The notes under the pieces: model-generated
The model's input: the letters and a program-made list of their open reading frames with translations, nothing else
Told to the model about the DNA's origin: nothing
Database searches by the model: none
Shown: positions 46,343 through 56,125 of the stretch, one piece after another
Position numbering within the stretch: position 1 is the first letter of the stretch
How the letters are laid out: each line of letters opens with the position of its first letter
Program-made: the position numbers and the translations under genes
Source: Alteromonas naphthalenivorans
Lineage (GTDB): Bacteria; Pseudomonadota; Gammaproteobacteria; Enterobacterales; Alteromonadaceae
Assembly (NCBI RefSeq): GCF_000213655.1
Contig: NC_015554.1
Span: forward strand, 4,836,001-4,900,000
Direction: 5' to 3'
Length of the DNA stretch: 64,000 nt

Positions 46343-46377
46343 TCTGGCTTTTTTAAGCGTACAGTGTGAAAAAAGGT

Positions 46378-48363
46378 TTATTCTTTTTTCAAATACTTAT
46401 CTAAGAATGCATCCATTTCAGCAAAGAAGCGATGACGATTACCCTGTATAGACAAGTAATGGTCGCCCGATTCTAGTTCGACATATTTAAATGTTTTATC
46501 TAAATCTTCTAGTTCGTCAGCCATGTAACGGCTTTGCAGTGGTCTAACGATGCGATCTTCTTCGCCATGAACCAATAAAATAGGCGTTTTTATCCCTTCT
46601 GCATTGTAATAAGGAGACCGCGATTCCAAGTCGTCAAAGTCATCACCAATTTGGTCTTTCACCAAGTCTGAATTTACAAACCGTCTGGCGTGTATAACGA
46701 TATGCTTTAACGAACTCACACCGGCAAAGCTGACTGCACATTGAAACAATTCAGGGGTTTTCACCGCTGCCATTAACGCAGCATAGCCACCATAGCTCGC
46801 GCCAACAATACACATATTGTCTTTAGTGGCATAGCCTTGCTCAACCATCCAGTTTGCTGCATCGGTAATGTCATCTTGCATCGACAATCCCCAGCTTTTC
46901 ATCTGGCTTTGCGCAAAGTCGAAGCCGTAACCCTGAGAACCTCTAAAGTTAGGGCGAAGTACCGCGTAGCCCTTATTGGTAAAGTACGATGTCCAGTAAT
47001 CGAAACCACTAAAATCTCGCGCACCTGGCCCACCGTGTGGATGAATAATCGTGGGAAACGGCCCATCACCTTTAGGTAAGGTTAAGTAGGCTTCAATTTC
47101 CATATCATCACGAGCAGTGTAAGTTATGAGGTTATGCTCGGTTAACATGCCCTCTTCAATTTTAGGGTATTGCTGAAACAAATAGTCCAGAGAACCTTTC
47201 TCGCGGTTACCAATAAAGTAAGCACCTGGCATAGTGTCTGACTCGGAGTAAACAATATAGTTGTTTTCATCACGACTGAAACTAACTAACGTATTGCTGT
47301 AGTCGGCTAACGCCTGATCTAGCCCATTCTGAAGCGCCACGTAGCGCTCATCCCAGTAATGTCTTCCAAGGTGACGAATACCAATAGCATCGTTGGTAAC
47401 AGGAGAGTAGATTAGACTACCATCTACGTCATAACCTTCATCTGAGAAAATTTCTGTATGCTCATTGGTCTCAAGGTTAAGCGTAAACAAGGCTTTGTAG
47501 TCTCCCTTGTAACCGCGATAATAAAGAATGTTGGGATCAAGACCAAACCCGAGAGGCATTTCACCTTTTTCACTCATGGCATTGTAACTAAACAGGGTAC
47601 GCCAACTATCATCTTCTTTAAGTAATACGTGGCGCTCACCGCTGTCATAATCTAGCGTGATGCCAACGCGAACATTATGCTGTCGATCAACTACCCAGTC
47701 TCTGATACTGCGCTTCCCACGCTCCAATCTTGTAGTGCTGCCAGTATAGACATTCACTTTAAATACAGAGGGAAGGGCGAAAACTTCTACATCGATGGCC
47801 ATTAAGATGTGTTCAGGGTCATCAGGTAGCCAATCAATCACATTGTCTTGAAATTGGGGGACACGATTAGGGTCTGCCGCTCTTCGTTTCAGTCTTCGCC
47901 AATCTAAAAGGTGTTTAGGTTTTTCGCCTTGCGCATCGAAGTTCATAGCGAGTAGACGAGTATCATAAACCCGTGTGTTACCGCGACGACTTTCATAACG
48001 AGCACTAACAACTATTCGCTCATCGTTAACCCACCGGTACCAATTAATCTTAACTTTTTCATTATCGGAATGAAGAAGATAGTGAATTTTACCTGTAGTA
48101 AGGTCAAAGGTTGCTAACACCGATAGTTCGTCAGGTTCATTAACGTTTTTCACAAACGCAATTTTATCGCCTTTGGGCGACAGCGCAGGAGTTCGGTAAG
48201 CGGGTAGGGCACTAAATACGGTGTAAGGAAGAGGCGGTGAAACAGTTTCTGCTGGCTCGGCGGTATTTTCGTCACTTAGTGCACAAGCGCTGACTAAGCT
48301 GAATAAAAATAGAACCACTAAAGAGGTAACTGAGTGAATACACGAGAACAAACGACAGCGCAT
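46378..48363 (-). CDS. S9 family (prolyl oligopeptidase) lipoprotein peptidase
   Basis: A 661-residue protein. The N-terminus ends in LFSLVSAC, a lipobox with Cys27, so it is probably a lipoprotein. A beta-propeller (about 45-400) precedes the alpha/beta-hydrolase domain with the nucleophile in VGASYGGYAALMA (Ser near 524), the acid in LLVHGEEDRIV (near 599) and the His in ESGDHYLS (near 636). It cleaves short peptides, probably in the periplasm or at the surface. Typical of peptide-feeding marine gammaproteobacteria. Confidence 0.95.
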   Translation of the reverse strand: MRCRLFSCIHSVTSLVVLFLFSLVSACALSDENTAEPAETVSPPLPYTVFSALPAYRTPALSPKGDKIAFVKNVNEPDELSVLATFDLTTGKIHYLLHSDNEKVKINWYRWVNDERIVVSARYESRRGNTRVYDTRLLAMNFDAQGEKPKHLLDWRRLKRRAADPNRVPQFQDNVIDWLPDDPEHILMAIDVEVFALPSVFKVNVYTGSTTRLERGKRSIRDWVVDRQHNVRVGITLDYDSGERHVLLKEDDSWRTLFSYNAMSEKGEMPLGFGLDPNILYYRGYKGDYKALFTLNLETNEHTEIFSDEGYDVDGSLIYSPVTNDAIGIRHLGRHYWDERYVALQNGLDQALADYSNTLVSFSRDENNYIVYSESDTMPGAYFIGNREKGSLDYLFQQYPKIEEGMLTEHNLITYTARDDMEIEAYLTLPKGDGPFPTIIHPHGGPGARDFSGFDYWTSYFTNKGYAVLRPNFRGSQGYGFDFAQSQMKSWGLSMQDDITDAANWMVEQGYATKDNMCIVGASYGGYAALMAAVKTPELFQCAVSFAGVSSLKHIVIHARRFVNSDLVKDQIGDDFDDLESRSPYYNAEGIKTPILLVHGEEDRIVRPLQSRYMADELEDLDKTFKYVELESGDHYLSIQGNRHRFFAEMDAFLDKYLKKE

Positions 48364-48693
48364 ATATTTTCCTTTGCTTATTAATAAACCCTTATCGAAC
48401 TATTCATCCTGTGATTAGCTCGAAGACCACTATACAACATTTTATAATTTAAAAAGAAAGTTCAATTGTAATAATTGGTTACATTCAGACAAAACACTAC
48501 ACTAAAAAGTGCTTAACATTAACCTGTACTTTAGTTGTGCTTTTTTACTCAATACACAGTATACAAAGGGGTATGGTATTATCGGCATTGTCGATGCTGT
48601 GTTGCTTATCTCGTATCATATTAGCGCCCCCTTTTTCGTAAAGGCTGAAACCGCGCCGTCTCTTTTTTTTGCTACAAGGAATCGCATTTTTCA
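48364..48693. other. Non-coding gap between the S9 peptidase and tamA
   Basis: An AT-rich divergent promoter region. A short frame at 48509-48721 is probably not a gene: it overlaps the start of tamA and resembles nothing I know. No repeat or RNA gene seen. Confidence 0.5.
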
Positions 48694-50508
48694 ATGCCAC
48701 TGTGCTTTATATCTTCTTTAAAAACGCTGCTAACGGGTATTAAAGCCCGGCGCAACCAAGGGTACGCTCTTCGATTTTTATCGCTGTGCCTATTGGTAAT
48801 TTTTATCGCCTCTGCTCATGCAGTTACCTATAAAATCAATGGGGTAAAGCAAGACAAGCTTAAAGATAATATTCGCCTGCACTTGAACAATTTAGATGTA
48901 GAAACTGAGCTATTGAATGACCCATTCTGGCAAGATGAAGTTATCGCTACAGTAGCCACCGCTGTGCAGCCCTTTGGCTATTACAATAGCAATGCAACGG
49001 TAGAAGTCACTAAGGACGATGAGGTCGTTGTAACCGTTTCACTTAGCGACCCTCTTCTTGTATCAAAGGTCACTCGAGAAATTATTGGTGTAGGCCGAGA
49101 AGATAGCGACTTTAGAAGCCGTTTTAATGCGTTTTCACTTAAAGAAGGAGATGTACTTGATCAGCCCGTTTACGAGTCGTTTAAGTCATCGATGTTCAAT
49201 TATGCCCTATCTCATGGTTACTTTGATTTCTATTGGCAGGCCACGCGGTTAGATTTAGTTAGAGAAGAAAAAGAAGCTAATATTCTGCTCATAGCCCAAA
49301 GTGGCTCTCGTTATAACTTTGGTAAATTGAAATTTATTGGGGAAGACAAAGCAAAAGCGATTATTAAACGACTAACTCCGTTTGAAGAAGGTGAGCCTTA
49401 TTCTTCAGCAAAATTGTCTGACTTCAACCGTTCGTTAAATCAATCAGGGTATTTCAACCGTGTTATTGCACGGCCTGTAGTAAGTGACGCTGAGGGACTA
49501 AATGTCCCTATTGAAGTTTCGCTATCACATCGCCCCCGAGATGCGTTTGATGTCTCTATTGGTGCTGCTACCGATACCGGCCCTAGAGTCACTTTAGGCT
49601 GGGAGCGCCCATGGGTAAATGATCGCGGTCATTCGATTTCCTCCGATATTTTTATCTCTCAACCTGAGCAATCGGTTACGGCAGACTATCGCATTCCGAT
49701 GCAGAACATCACTAAAGATTACGTTAGCTTTGAAGCCGGCTATCAATTTATTGAATACAGCAATACCTCGATTGAAAGTGAAACTTTATCACTTGCGGCT
49801 CACCGATATTTTCAAGAAGAGCATTCGCCTTGGCAACACGATGGCTCTATTACCTATTTACGAGAAACCTACGATCAAGGTGACACTGACGACACCACAA
49901 CCTCACTGATACTGCCGGGCTACTCTATTACCTATATCACCAAAGATAACGACCTTAATATTAACAACGGCAATTATTTTCAGTTTTTGACCCAAGTAGG
50001 GCGAGATAATCTTGGCTCTGACATCAATATCGTAAAATCTGTAATGGAAGGCATGGTCATTCGTACCTTTTCCGACGTACATCGGTTTTCTATTCGCGGC
50101 GAACTTGGTGCAATTAAAACCAATGACTTTTCGCAAGTTCCGACATCACTACGGTTTTATGCCGGTGGTGACCAAAGCATTCGCGGCTTTGACTACCGAG
50201 AAATATCTCCCACTGAAGACGTTATCGACCCTGAAACGGGTGAAACAGTAAATGATGCTATTGGTGGAAAATACTTAGCCACTGCTAGCGTGGAATATGC
50301 CTATCGCATTGTGCCAAATTGGCGTATTGCGGCCTTTACTGATGCGGGTACGGCAACTAATGATTTAGATACCACATTAACTTACAGCGTGGGATCCGGT
50401 TTTCACTGGCTGTCTCCCATAGGCCCAGTTCGCGTTTACGTGGCTCGCGGCTTTGCACCAGATGAAAAAACATGGCAGCTGCACCTTCTGCTGGGGCCTG
50501 AGCTATGA
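48694..50508 (+). CDS. tamA: Translocation and assembly module outer-membrane protein TamA
   Basis: A 604-residue Omp85-family protein. A signal peptide (LSLCLLVIFIASAHA, cleavage near residue 47) is followed by three POTRA domains (about 48-270: YKINGVKQDKLKDNIRLHL, VTREIIGVGREDSDF, FGKLKFIGEDKAKAI) and a 16-stranded barrel ending in LHLLLGPEL; the conserved lid-lock motif is YAGGDQSIRGFDYRE. With TamB it inserts autotransporters and helps lipid transport. Its stop overlaps the tamB start (ATGA). Confidence 0.96.
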   Translation: MPLCFISSLKTLLTGIKARRNQGYALRFLSLCLLVIFIASAHAVTYKINGVKQDKLKDNIRLHLNNLDVETELLNDPFWQDEVIATVATAVQPFGYYNSNATVEVTKDDEVVVTVSLSDPLLVSKVTREIIGVGREDSDFRSRFNAFSLKEGDVLDQPVYESFKSSMFNYALSHGYFDFYWQATRLDLVREEKEANILLIAQSGSRYNFGKLKFIGEDKAKAIIKRLTPFEEGEPYSSAKLSDFNRSLNQSGYFNRVIARPVVSDAEGLNVPIEVSLSHRPRDAFDVSIGAATDTGPRVTLGWERPWVNDRGHSISSDIFISQPEQSVTADYRIPMQNITKDYVSFEAGYQFIEYSNTSIESETLSLAAHRYFQEEHSPWQHDGSITYLRETYDQGDTDDTTTSLILPGYSITYITKDNDLNINNGNYFQFLTQVGRDNLGSDINIVKSVMEGMVIRTFSDVHRFSIRGELGAIKTNDFSQVPTSLRFYAGGDQSIRGFDYREISPTEDVIDPETGETVNDAIGGKYLATASVEYAYRIVPNWRIAAFTDAGTATNDLDTTLTYSVGSGFHWLSPIGPVRVYVARGFAPDEKTWQLHLLLGPEL

Positions 50509-53500
50509 GAAAGCGCACGATTTCAACTATTTTACTAACACCTGTGCTTATCGTGGTGTTTGTTTACGGTTTATTAATTAGCCCATTAGGTGGGCCAACC
50601 ATTCGCCTTGTTGCCAATAACCTAGTGAGTGGGCTAAGTATTGAAAGCATTGAGGGCGGCCTAGCTGACAACCTAACTATTACAAACGTTGAGTGGGAAA
50701 ATGCGCAGTGGCGGGTAAACACAGATTATGCGTACCTTGATGTCACGTGGCGCTGTATTTTTGAACCTAGAGTCTGCGTAAATGAAGTTAACGCCAACGA
50801 TATTGTTGTTGAGCAGTTAAGCGCTGCGCCTGAAACTGAATCAACCGAAGAAACGGGAAGTTTTACGCTGCCTTTACCTGTAGAGGTCAACCAAGCCAAG
50901 GTTGAGCGCTTTACACTAAAAATGCTGGCGCAGACGGTTGAACTAGGGAAGTTAAACTTAGATGATTTCTTAGGTAACGAGACGCTGGCGATATCGTCGT
51001 TATCACTTGAAGATTTGGCCGTAACACTCCACCAAACAGAAGCGTCCACTCAAGCTACAGCCTCTTCGACTAACGCGAACAAGGATGATGCTGCTTCTGA
51101 AAGTAACACTGACAATAGTGCCACGAACAAATCACTGCCAAAGTCCTATTCGCTATCGTACACCGCCCCAGAACTGCCGACGATCTCATCGCCTATTCCA
51201 ATAAGTATTGATGAGTTTTCATTGACCAATGGCACATTAAATCAAGGCGATTCAGCCCAAACCTTATCGGTATTTGCCTTTGAGGATTTTGAATTTGCGA
51301 ATGCCAGTGTGTCCTTGGCCAATTTGAATGTGGAACACCCTCAAGGAACACTCAATGGCGACATTGCCATCACCCTAGATGGTGCCTATCCGTTGTCTGT
51401 TTCACTGAACGGTAGCGGTATGATAAGCGACAACCAGCAGCAAGTAGACTTTCAAGCATCAGGGTCATTAGCAGCGCTTGAAGCTGACCTTAAAACTGAA
51501 GGGGCGATGAATGCAAAAGTGAATTTGTCAGCCGATGTACTTAGCGACAACCTGCCCATTTCATTTAGCGCAACATGGAAAGAACAACCCCTACCCACTA
51601 TGGAATCCGGCACCTTGCACGATGGCGCGCTAACCCTTAATGGCACCATGGGCGACTACCTATTAGATGGCAGCGCAGCAGCTACCATACCTGATATCGG
51701 CAAGGTGCCTGTGGCGCTAAATGTGGTGCTAAAAGAACACAATATCTACGTGAACGAAGCCAAAATTGAAGCATTGGAAGGCAGTATTAGTAATACCGGC
51801 ACCTTGTATTTAGATGAGGCTATTTCTTGGGAAGGAAACACCACCTTTACCAATGTCTCAGGGGTTCAGTTTTCCAAGTACGCGCCAGAGCAATTAGAGG
51901 GCGGTTTTACCAGTGTGATGCAGTACACAGAAAAAGGCCCCCAAGTCAGTATTCGGGAATTAGATCTTAAAGGCATCTTACAAAACAAACCCTTCTCGGT
52001 GGCAGGATCTTTTGTGTACTCAGGTCCAAGCGATTTATTGGTTGCCTCTTTGGCCGTTGAACAAGCCGAAAATAAAATTAATGTGGTAGGGCAACTACTT
52101 AATAAACGTTACGTTAATGCTGATATCGGCCTTGATGTAGCTGCCATTGCCGACCTTTACCCTGAAGTAGCTGGGGCGATATCTGGCAATATAAAAGCTA
52201 CAGGCCCGTGGATTAACCCCGTTGCCAAAGGCGCAATTAATTTTTCAAATCTTGCGGTGTCGCCTTCACTTTCAAATGCGGCAGCTCAACAAGGCGAATT
52301 CAACGGCAAGCTTGTCATTGACGGCTCATACACAAACCATAAGGCCGACCTAGATGTAACCTTACCGGAGCATAGTGTTGCCCTAAGCGTTGCGGGAAAA
52401 TGGCAAGACAACACTTGGTCAGGCCAGGTAGAGCAAAGCAAACTGAAGCTGGCAAACATGCAATGGGCGCTTTCTTCTCCTTTTACTCTAAATCTTGGCA
52501 CCGCCCCCTTTAGCGCAAGCGTGGGCGAACACTGCTGGCATTCAAGAGAAGAAGGTGAGCTTTGCATCACCAGCTTGAACTACCAAGAGAATAAAGCGAA
52601 ATGGAATGTATGGGCCAAAGCATTACCTGTAGGGTTATGGGCCCACGAACTTGCGCCGGATATGGTTGCGGCAGCCGCACCGGCAACCTTGTCGGTGAAA
52701 AGCCAAGGGCAATATTCTCAAGCCGACCCTATCGATGCCACTTTTACGGCCTCTTTATCGCCTGCCACGTGGCAGTTAGGAAAAGAGCGACCACTAGCAA
52801 TAACGATTAATTCTGTGGAAACAACCGGTACTTTTAAGCAAGGAGAACTTAAGTCTCAGTCGCTTATTGCCAGTGAAGACTTAGGCAATGCGACCCTAAA
52901 TGTAAATACGTCTCCCTTTGAAACCCGCAAACCTATAAGCGGTAATCTTGAGGTTGTTAATATAGACGTAGCACCGCTTAAACCACTGTCTCCTGCCATT
53001 CGTACACTTACGGGTGTTATGAATGGAAATATCACCTTGGCGGGGTTTGTAGATTCGCCCGAACTATCCGGAAAACTACAAATAGAAAACGGCGCCATTG
53101 ATATTCAGGACACACCGGTATCATTAGAAAACTGGAGCCAATCAATTACGTTAAACGGCCAACAAGCCAACTTCGACGGCACATTTTTGCTGGGCGGTGG
53201 TAAAGGGGCGCTAAACGGCGATCTAGATTGGTCTGATGTACCAAGCGCGAACATTAATTTGAAAGGTGACAAATTTGAGGTGCGCCAACCAAACATGCGT
53301 TTACGGATATCGCCAGATTTGAAAGTAGCGGCAACTGCCGACAAGGTTGATGTAACAGGCAGTGTAAATATACCGTGGGCGCGTATTGAAGTTGAATCAT
53401 TACCTGAAAGCGCGGTGTCACCGTCTAAAGATGTTCACCTTCGCGGCGAACCCCCAAAAGAAGAGCCCCTTGATATTGTACATGCGTCTGTGATGGTCAA

Positions 53501-54359
53501 TATCGACAAGGCTAAAACCGGTGAGGTTAAGCTTGAAGCATTTGGTTTAACCGCGAGCTTACACGGTGGTGTAAAAGTGAATAACCAACCCGCCTTGGTG
53601 GGCTTTGGTGATTTGCAAATACTTAACGGCCGTTATAGCGCCTATGGGCAGCAGCTTGTTATTCAAACGGGTGAAGTGCAGTTTAATGGTCCTATCGATC
53701 AACCTATGCTGCTGATTGAAGCCATTCGCGACCCAGATAAAACTGACGATGATGTAATTGCCGGTATTAGGATAGACGGGGCAGCCGATTCTCCCAGCAT
53801 TAATTTATTCTCTGAACCCGCCATGGATCAGCAAAACGTACTTTCGTACCTACTTACAGGATCGGGGCCTGACGCTGAAAGCGAAGATCCTAACTACGCT
53901 GCATTACTGGTAGGTTTTGGGCTTTCAAATACTAAAACCCTAACCGGTCAAGTAGGCAATGCCTTGGGTATTGATGATTTCAGCTTAAGTACTAACGAGA
54001 ACAAACTGTCGGTAACCGGCCAGATTAATGACAGATTAACGGCTGAATATAATGTGGATGTGGGATTGAGTAATAATGATTCCAGCAGCACATTGCGTCG
54101 TAGGCAAGACCCACCCGATTTAGCCTTGCGATACCGCTTATTACCTCGTTTATTTTTAGAAGCAGTACAAACCACCATTGAAGATCAGTCTGAATTCGCC
54201 TTAGATTTATACTATGAATTCTTCTTAGGTGAAGAAAAAGATGATGATGAAGGTGAAGGGGACGGGAACGCAAACAATGCAAACGATGCAAGCAGCGATG
54301 CCATTAACGGCGAAGCTGCCACCCCAAAAGCCGCGAATAGCGATACATTAGGTAACTAA
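50505..54359 (+). CDS. tamB: Translocation and assembly module inner-membrane-anchored protein TamB
   Basis: A 1284-residue AsmA-like protein. An N-terminal membrane helix (TILLTPVLIVVFVYGLLI) is followed by a very long beta-helical groove made of repeated short strands, and a conserved C-terminal DUF490/TamB domain (about 940-1240; FGDLQILNGRYSAYGQQLVI; LLTGSGPDAES; RYRLLPRLFLEAVQTTIE). It spans the periplasm and works with TamA; TamB-type proteins also move phospholipids to the outer membrane. The last ~35 residues are acidic, Asn/Ala-rich. Confidence 0.96.
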   Translation: MRKRTISTILLTPVLIVVFVYGLLISPLGGPTIRLVANNLVSGLSIESIEGGLADNLTITNVEWENAQWRVNTDYAYLDVTWRCIFEPRVCVNEVNANDIVVEQLSAAPETESTEETGSFTLPLPVEVNQAKVERFTLKMLAQTVELGKLNLDDFLGNETLAISSLSLEDLAVTLHQTEASTQATASSTNANKDDAASESNTDNSATNKSLPKSYSLSYTAPELPTISSPIPISIDEFSLTNGTLNQGDSAQTLSVFAFEDFEFANASVSLANLNVEHPQGTLNGDIAITLDGAYPLSVSLNGSGMISDNQQQVDFQASGSLAALEADLKTEGAMNAKVNLSADVLSDNLPISFSATWKEQPLPTMESGTLHDGALTLNGTMGDYLLDGSAAATIPDIGKVPVALNVVLKEHNIYVNEAKIEALEGSISNTGTLYLDEAISWEGNTTFTNVSGVQFSKYAPEQLEGGFTSVMQYTEKGPQVSIRELDLKGILQNKPFSVAGSFVYSGPSDLLVASLAVEQAENKINVVGQLLNKRYVNADIGLDVAAIADLYPEVAGAISGNIKATGPWINPVAKGAINFSNLAVSPSLSNAAAQQGEFNGKLVIDGSYTNHKADLDVTLPEHSVALSVAGKWQDNTWSGQVEQSKLKLANMQWALSSPFTLNLGTAPFSASVGEHCWHSREEGELCITSLNYQENKAKWNVWAKALPVGLWAHELAPDMVAAAAPATLSVKSQGQYSQADPIDATFTASLSPATWQLGKERPLAITINSVETTGTFKQGELKSQSLIASEDLGNATLNVNTSPFETRKPISGNLEVVNIDVAPLKPLSPAIRTLTGVMNGNITLAGFVDSPELSGKLQIENGAIDIQDTPVSLENWSQSITLNGQQANFDGTFLLGGGKGALNGDLDWSDVPSANINLKGDKFEVRQPNMRLRISPDLKVAATADKVDVTGSVNIPWARIEVESLPESAVSPSKDVHLRGEPPKEEPLDIVHASVMVNIDKAKTGEVKLEAFGLTASLHGGVKVNNQPALVGFGDLQILNGRYSAYGQQLVIQTGEVQFNGPIDQPMLLIEAIRDPDKTDDDVIAGIRIDGAADSPSINLFSEPAMDQQNVLSYLLTGSGPDAESEDPNYAALLVGFGLSNTKTLTGQVGNALGIDDFSLSTNENKLSVTGQINDRLTAEYNVDVGLSNNDSSSTLRRRQDPPDLALRYRLLPRLFLEAVQTTIEDQSEFALDLYYEFFLGEEKDDDEGEGDGNANNANDASSDAINGEAATPKAANSDTLGN

Positions 54360-54495
54360 TATTGACGAGGGCGGCAGGCTCAGCCCAGTATTACTCATCA
54401 ATAGCGTGCGCCACGCCTTAACTGAATAAGAAAATGGCTATCGTTATTAATGGACTTTGTTGGTTGGCATCCATTCAATAAGCTTTCACGAAAGG

Positions 54496-55092
54496 CTAGT
54501 CACCATCACTCATATCATTTAATGCCGTTAATTTTTTTTCAAATTGCTTTTGTCTACGATGGGCCCAAACATACCACACCGCCATTATGCCGGCGGTGAC
54601 TGCCGTTACCAATAGCACTACCCCATACTCCCTTTCTTCAGCCGCCTTAGCCAAGGTGAAGATGGTATTAAACGCAATAACAATAAGTACGGCTAACCAT
54701 GCAGAGTGTTTGTTGATAAAAGCAATACGCGCATTGTTTTTAAACTGCTTTTTCAATTGTTGTACATGATTGCTAGTTTGCGCATTACTGCCAAACGCAG
54801 CTACTCTTCTAAGCCAAAGCTGATAGCCTAGCAATGGTAAAATGAAAACAATGAGGCCAATATTGAGTATGCGAACCAATGGAGGAAATTCATTCCAGTA
54901 ATCTATAAACATCCATGCCATCGGGATAAGTGAGAGACAATCTACCATTATGTAAAGACGCTGCTTTCTTGTTTGGCTTTTAAAGGTTTTTTTTACCTCA
55001 TCCACATCTACATTCGAGACGGGTTGGGCTTGCCATAGCGCGCTGAGGTCGTTGTCACGGCTATTATCAGTGCTTTTGTTATTATCATTCAT
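54496..55092 (-). CDS. Four-helix membrane protein paired with an ECF sigma factor (candidate anti-sigma)
   Basis: A 198-residue protein from ATG 55092 (a longer frame to 55125 would run into the sigma gene). A charged cytoplasmic N-terminus (~60 residues, with DNDLSALWQAQPVSNVDVDE) is followed by four membrane helices (LSLIPMAWMFIDYW; IGLIVFILPLLGYQLWL; WLAVLIVIAFNTIFTLA; VVLLVTAVTAGIMAVWYVW). The sigma factor's TGA overlaps its start by 8 bases, so the two are coupled. The position fits an anti-sigma factor, but no zinc-binding ZAS motif is visible. Confidence 0.75.
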   Translation of the reverse strand: MNDNNKSTDNSRDNDLSALWQAQPVSNVDVDEVKKTFKSQTRKQRLYIMVDCLSLIPMAWMFIDYWNEFPPLVRILNIGLIVFILPLLGYQLWLRRVAAFGSNAQTSNHVQQLKKQFKNNARIAFINKHSAWLAVLIVIAFNTIFTLAKAAEEREYGVVLLVTAVTAGIMAVWYVWAHRRQKQFEKKLTALNDMSDGD

Positions 55093-55648
55093 CAGAGTTT
55101 CCTTCCAATACACTTGCTTTAGCACGCTTTAAAATAACCCCTACATGAGATTTAGTGAGGCCGCAAATATCCGCAATCTCATCGTAAGATAAGCCTTCTA
55201 AAGAAAGGGTAAGTACTTGGCGTGGCTGTACCGCGAGAGCGCGTACTTTAACGAGTAATCGCGATAGCGATTGTTGCTGGCTGGTGGCCGTTTCAGGGGA
55301 AATTTGCGACGATTGCTCAACAACAACGTCATCATTGTATTCATCGGTATCGATGCGCTTCACCTGATTGGCCACGTGAGTAACGGCGCGGTTATGGGCT
55401 ATTTTTAAAATATAAGTTTTTACACTGCTATCGCCTTTGAAACGAGTAAGCCCCTGCCACACAGCTATGGCTATTTCTTGTAGCAACTCTTGCTGTAGCG
55501 CATGGTTAGCCTCGTAACTGTTTGCGACACGGCTTAATAGACTGCCGTACTGCGCAAACACATCTTCAAATCCTTGCCCCAATCTCTCGTCCTCAGTATT
55601 TCTTATTATTAACTGCGCTGCATTGCCAACTATGACGGTAAAAGCCAC
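55085..55648 (-). CDS. ECF-type RNA polymerase sigma factor
   Basis: A 187-residue sigma factor. Region 2 (about 25-95; EDVFAQYGSLLSRVANSYEA, LLQEIAIAVWQGLTRFKGD, SSVKTYILKIAHNRAVTHVA) and region 4 (about 130-180; VQPRQVLTLSLEGLSYDEIA, DICGLTKSHVGVILKRAKAS) are clear, with no region 1 or 3. It is coupled to the downstream four-helix membrane protein and faces a small PspB-like gene across a long inverted repeat. The signal it answers is unknown; ECF factors usually drive envelope-stress genes including their own. Confidence 0.92.
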   Translation of the reverse strand: MAFTVIVGNAAQLIIRNTEDERLGQGFEDVFAQYGSLLSRVANSYEANHALQQELLQEIAIAVWQGLTRFKGDSSVKTYILKIAHNRAVTHVANQVKRIDTDEYNDDVVVEQSSQISPETATSQQQSLSRLLVKVRALAVQPRQVLTLSLEGLSYDEIADICGLTKSHVGVILKRAKASVLEGNSDE

Positions 55649-55704
55649 TCATTTACTTTTCTTACATGCATGTGATGATAGAAATCATTCGTGCTTATTT
55701 TGTG

Positions 55705-55766
55705 TAGTCTTTGGCTTTCGAAAAAAATTACATCTATCTGTAATTTTTTTCGAAAGCCAAAGACTA
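55705..55766. promoter_or_regulatory. Perfect 28-bp inverted repeat in a divergent promoter
   Basis: Left arm 55705-55732 and right arm 55739-55766 are exact reverse complements with a 6-base spacer TCTATC; the arms start TAGTCTTTGGC and contain an A7/T7 tract. It lies 57 bp from the sigma factor start and 66 bp from the PspB-like start. It could be a hairpin in both 5' leaders, a terminator in the leaders, or a large dimer-binding operator. Confidence 0.8.
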
Positions 55767-55831
55767 GTAATGGTGAAGAGGGTGATGAAAACACCTTCAT
55801 CGGTTACGACACCTTTACCTCGGAGCACACT

Positions 55832-56107
55832 ATGTCTACGCTAAGCATTTTTTTACTTATTGGTTTTATTGCCACTATTGCCCTTGCCGCAAGTTACTTA
55901 GATGCCAAGTTTCAATGGCGCCTCAACGACTGGATGAACGGCACCTGTAGCAATCCTTTCATTGCTAGCAAAGCGACACAGCAACAACAGCTTATTGCAA
56001 AAAAAGATAAGCAAATTGAGGCCTTGATTGAACGGGTAGAAACACTTGAAGCTATAGTGACCGAGCCCGCATACGAGCTTAATCAAAAAATTAATGCGCT
56101 AAAGTAA
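55832..56107 (+). CDS. Small membrane protein with PspB-like coiled coil
   Basis: A 91-residue protein from ATG 55832, with GGAG 7-8 bases upstream; an ATG at 55691 lies in the inverted repeat and gives a non-conserved extension. One N-terminal membrane helix (TLSIFLLIGFIATIALAAS) is followed by a charged coil (KDKQIEALIERVETLEAIVT) as in the phage-shock PspB/envelope-stress type. It is divergent from the ECF sigma factor, so it may be a target or partner. The PspB likeness is in layout only. Confidence 0.7.
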   Translation: MSTLSIFLLIGFIATIALAASYLDAKFQWRLNDWMNGTCSNPFIASKATQQQQLIAKKDKQIEALIERVETLEAIVTEPAYELNQKINALK

Positions 56108-56125
56108 ACGCTAGCTACTTCATAC

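Noticed and set aside
48509..48721. A 70-residue frame upstream of tamA
   Set aside because: It overlaps the start of tamA, has no ribosome binding site and no family likeness; the gap is better read as promoter DNA.
54025..54291. A His/Leu-rich frame opposite the end of tamB
   Set aside because: It is the antisense of the acidic tail of TamB, whose Asp/Glu codons read as His/Leu on the other strand.
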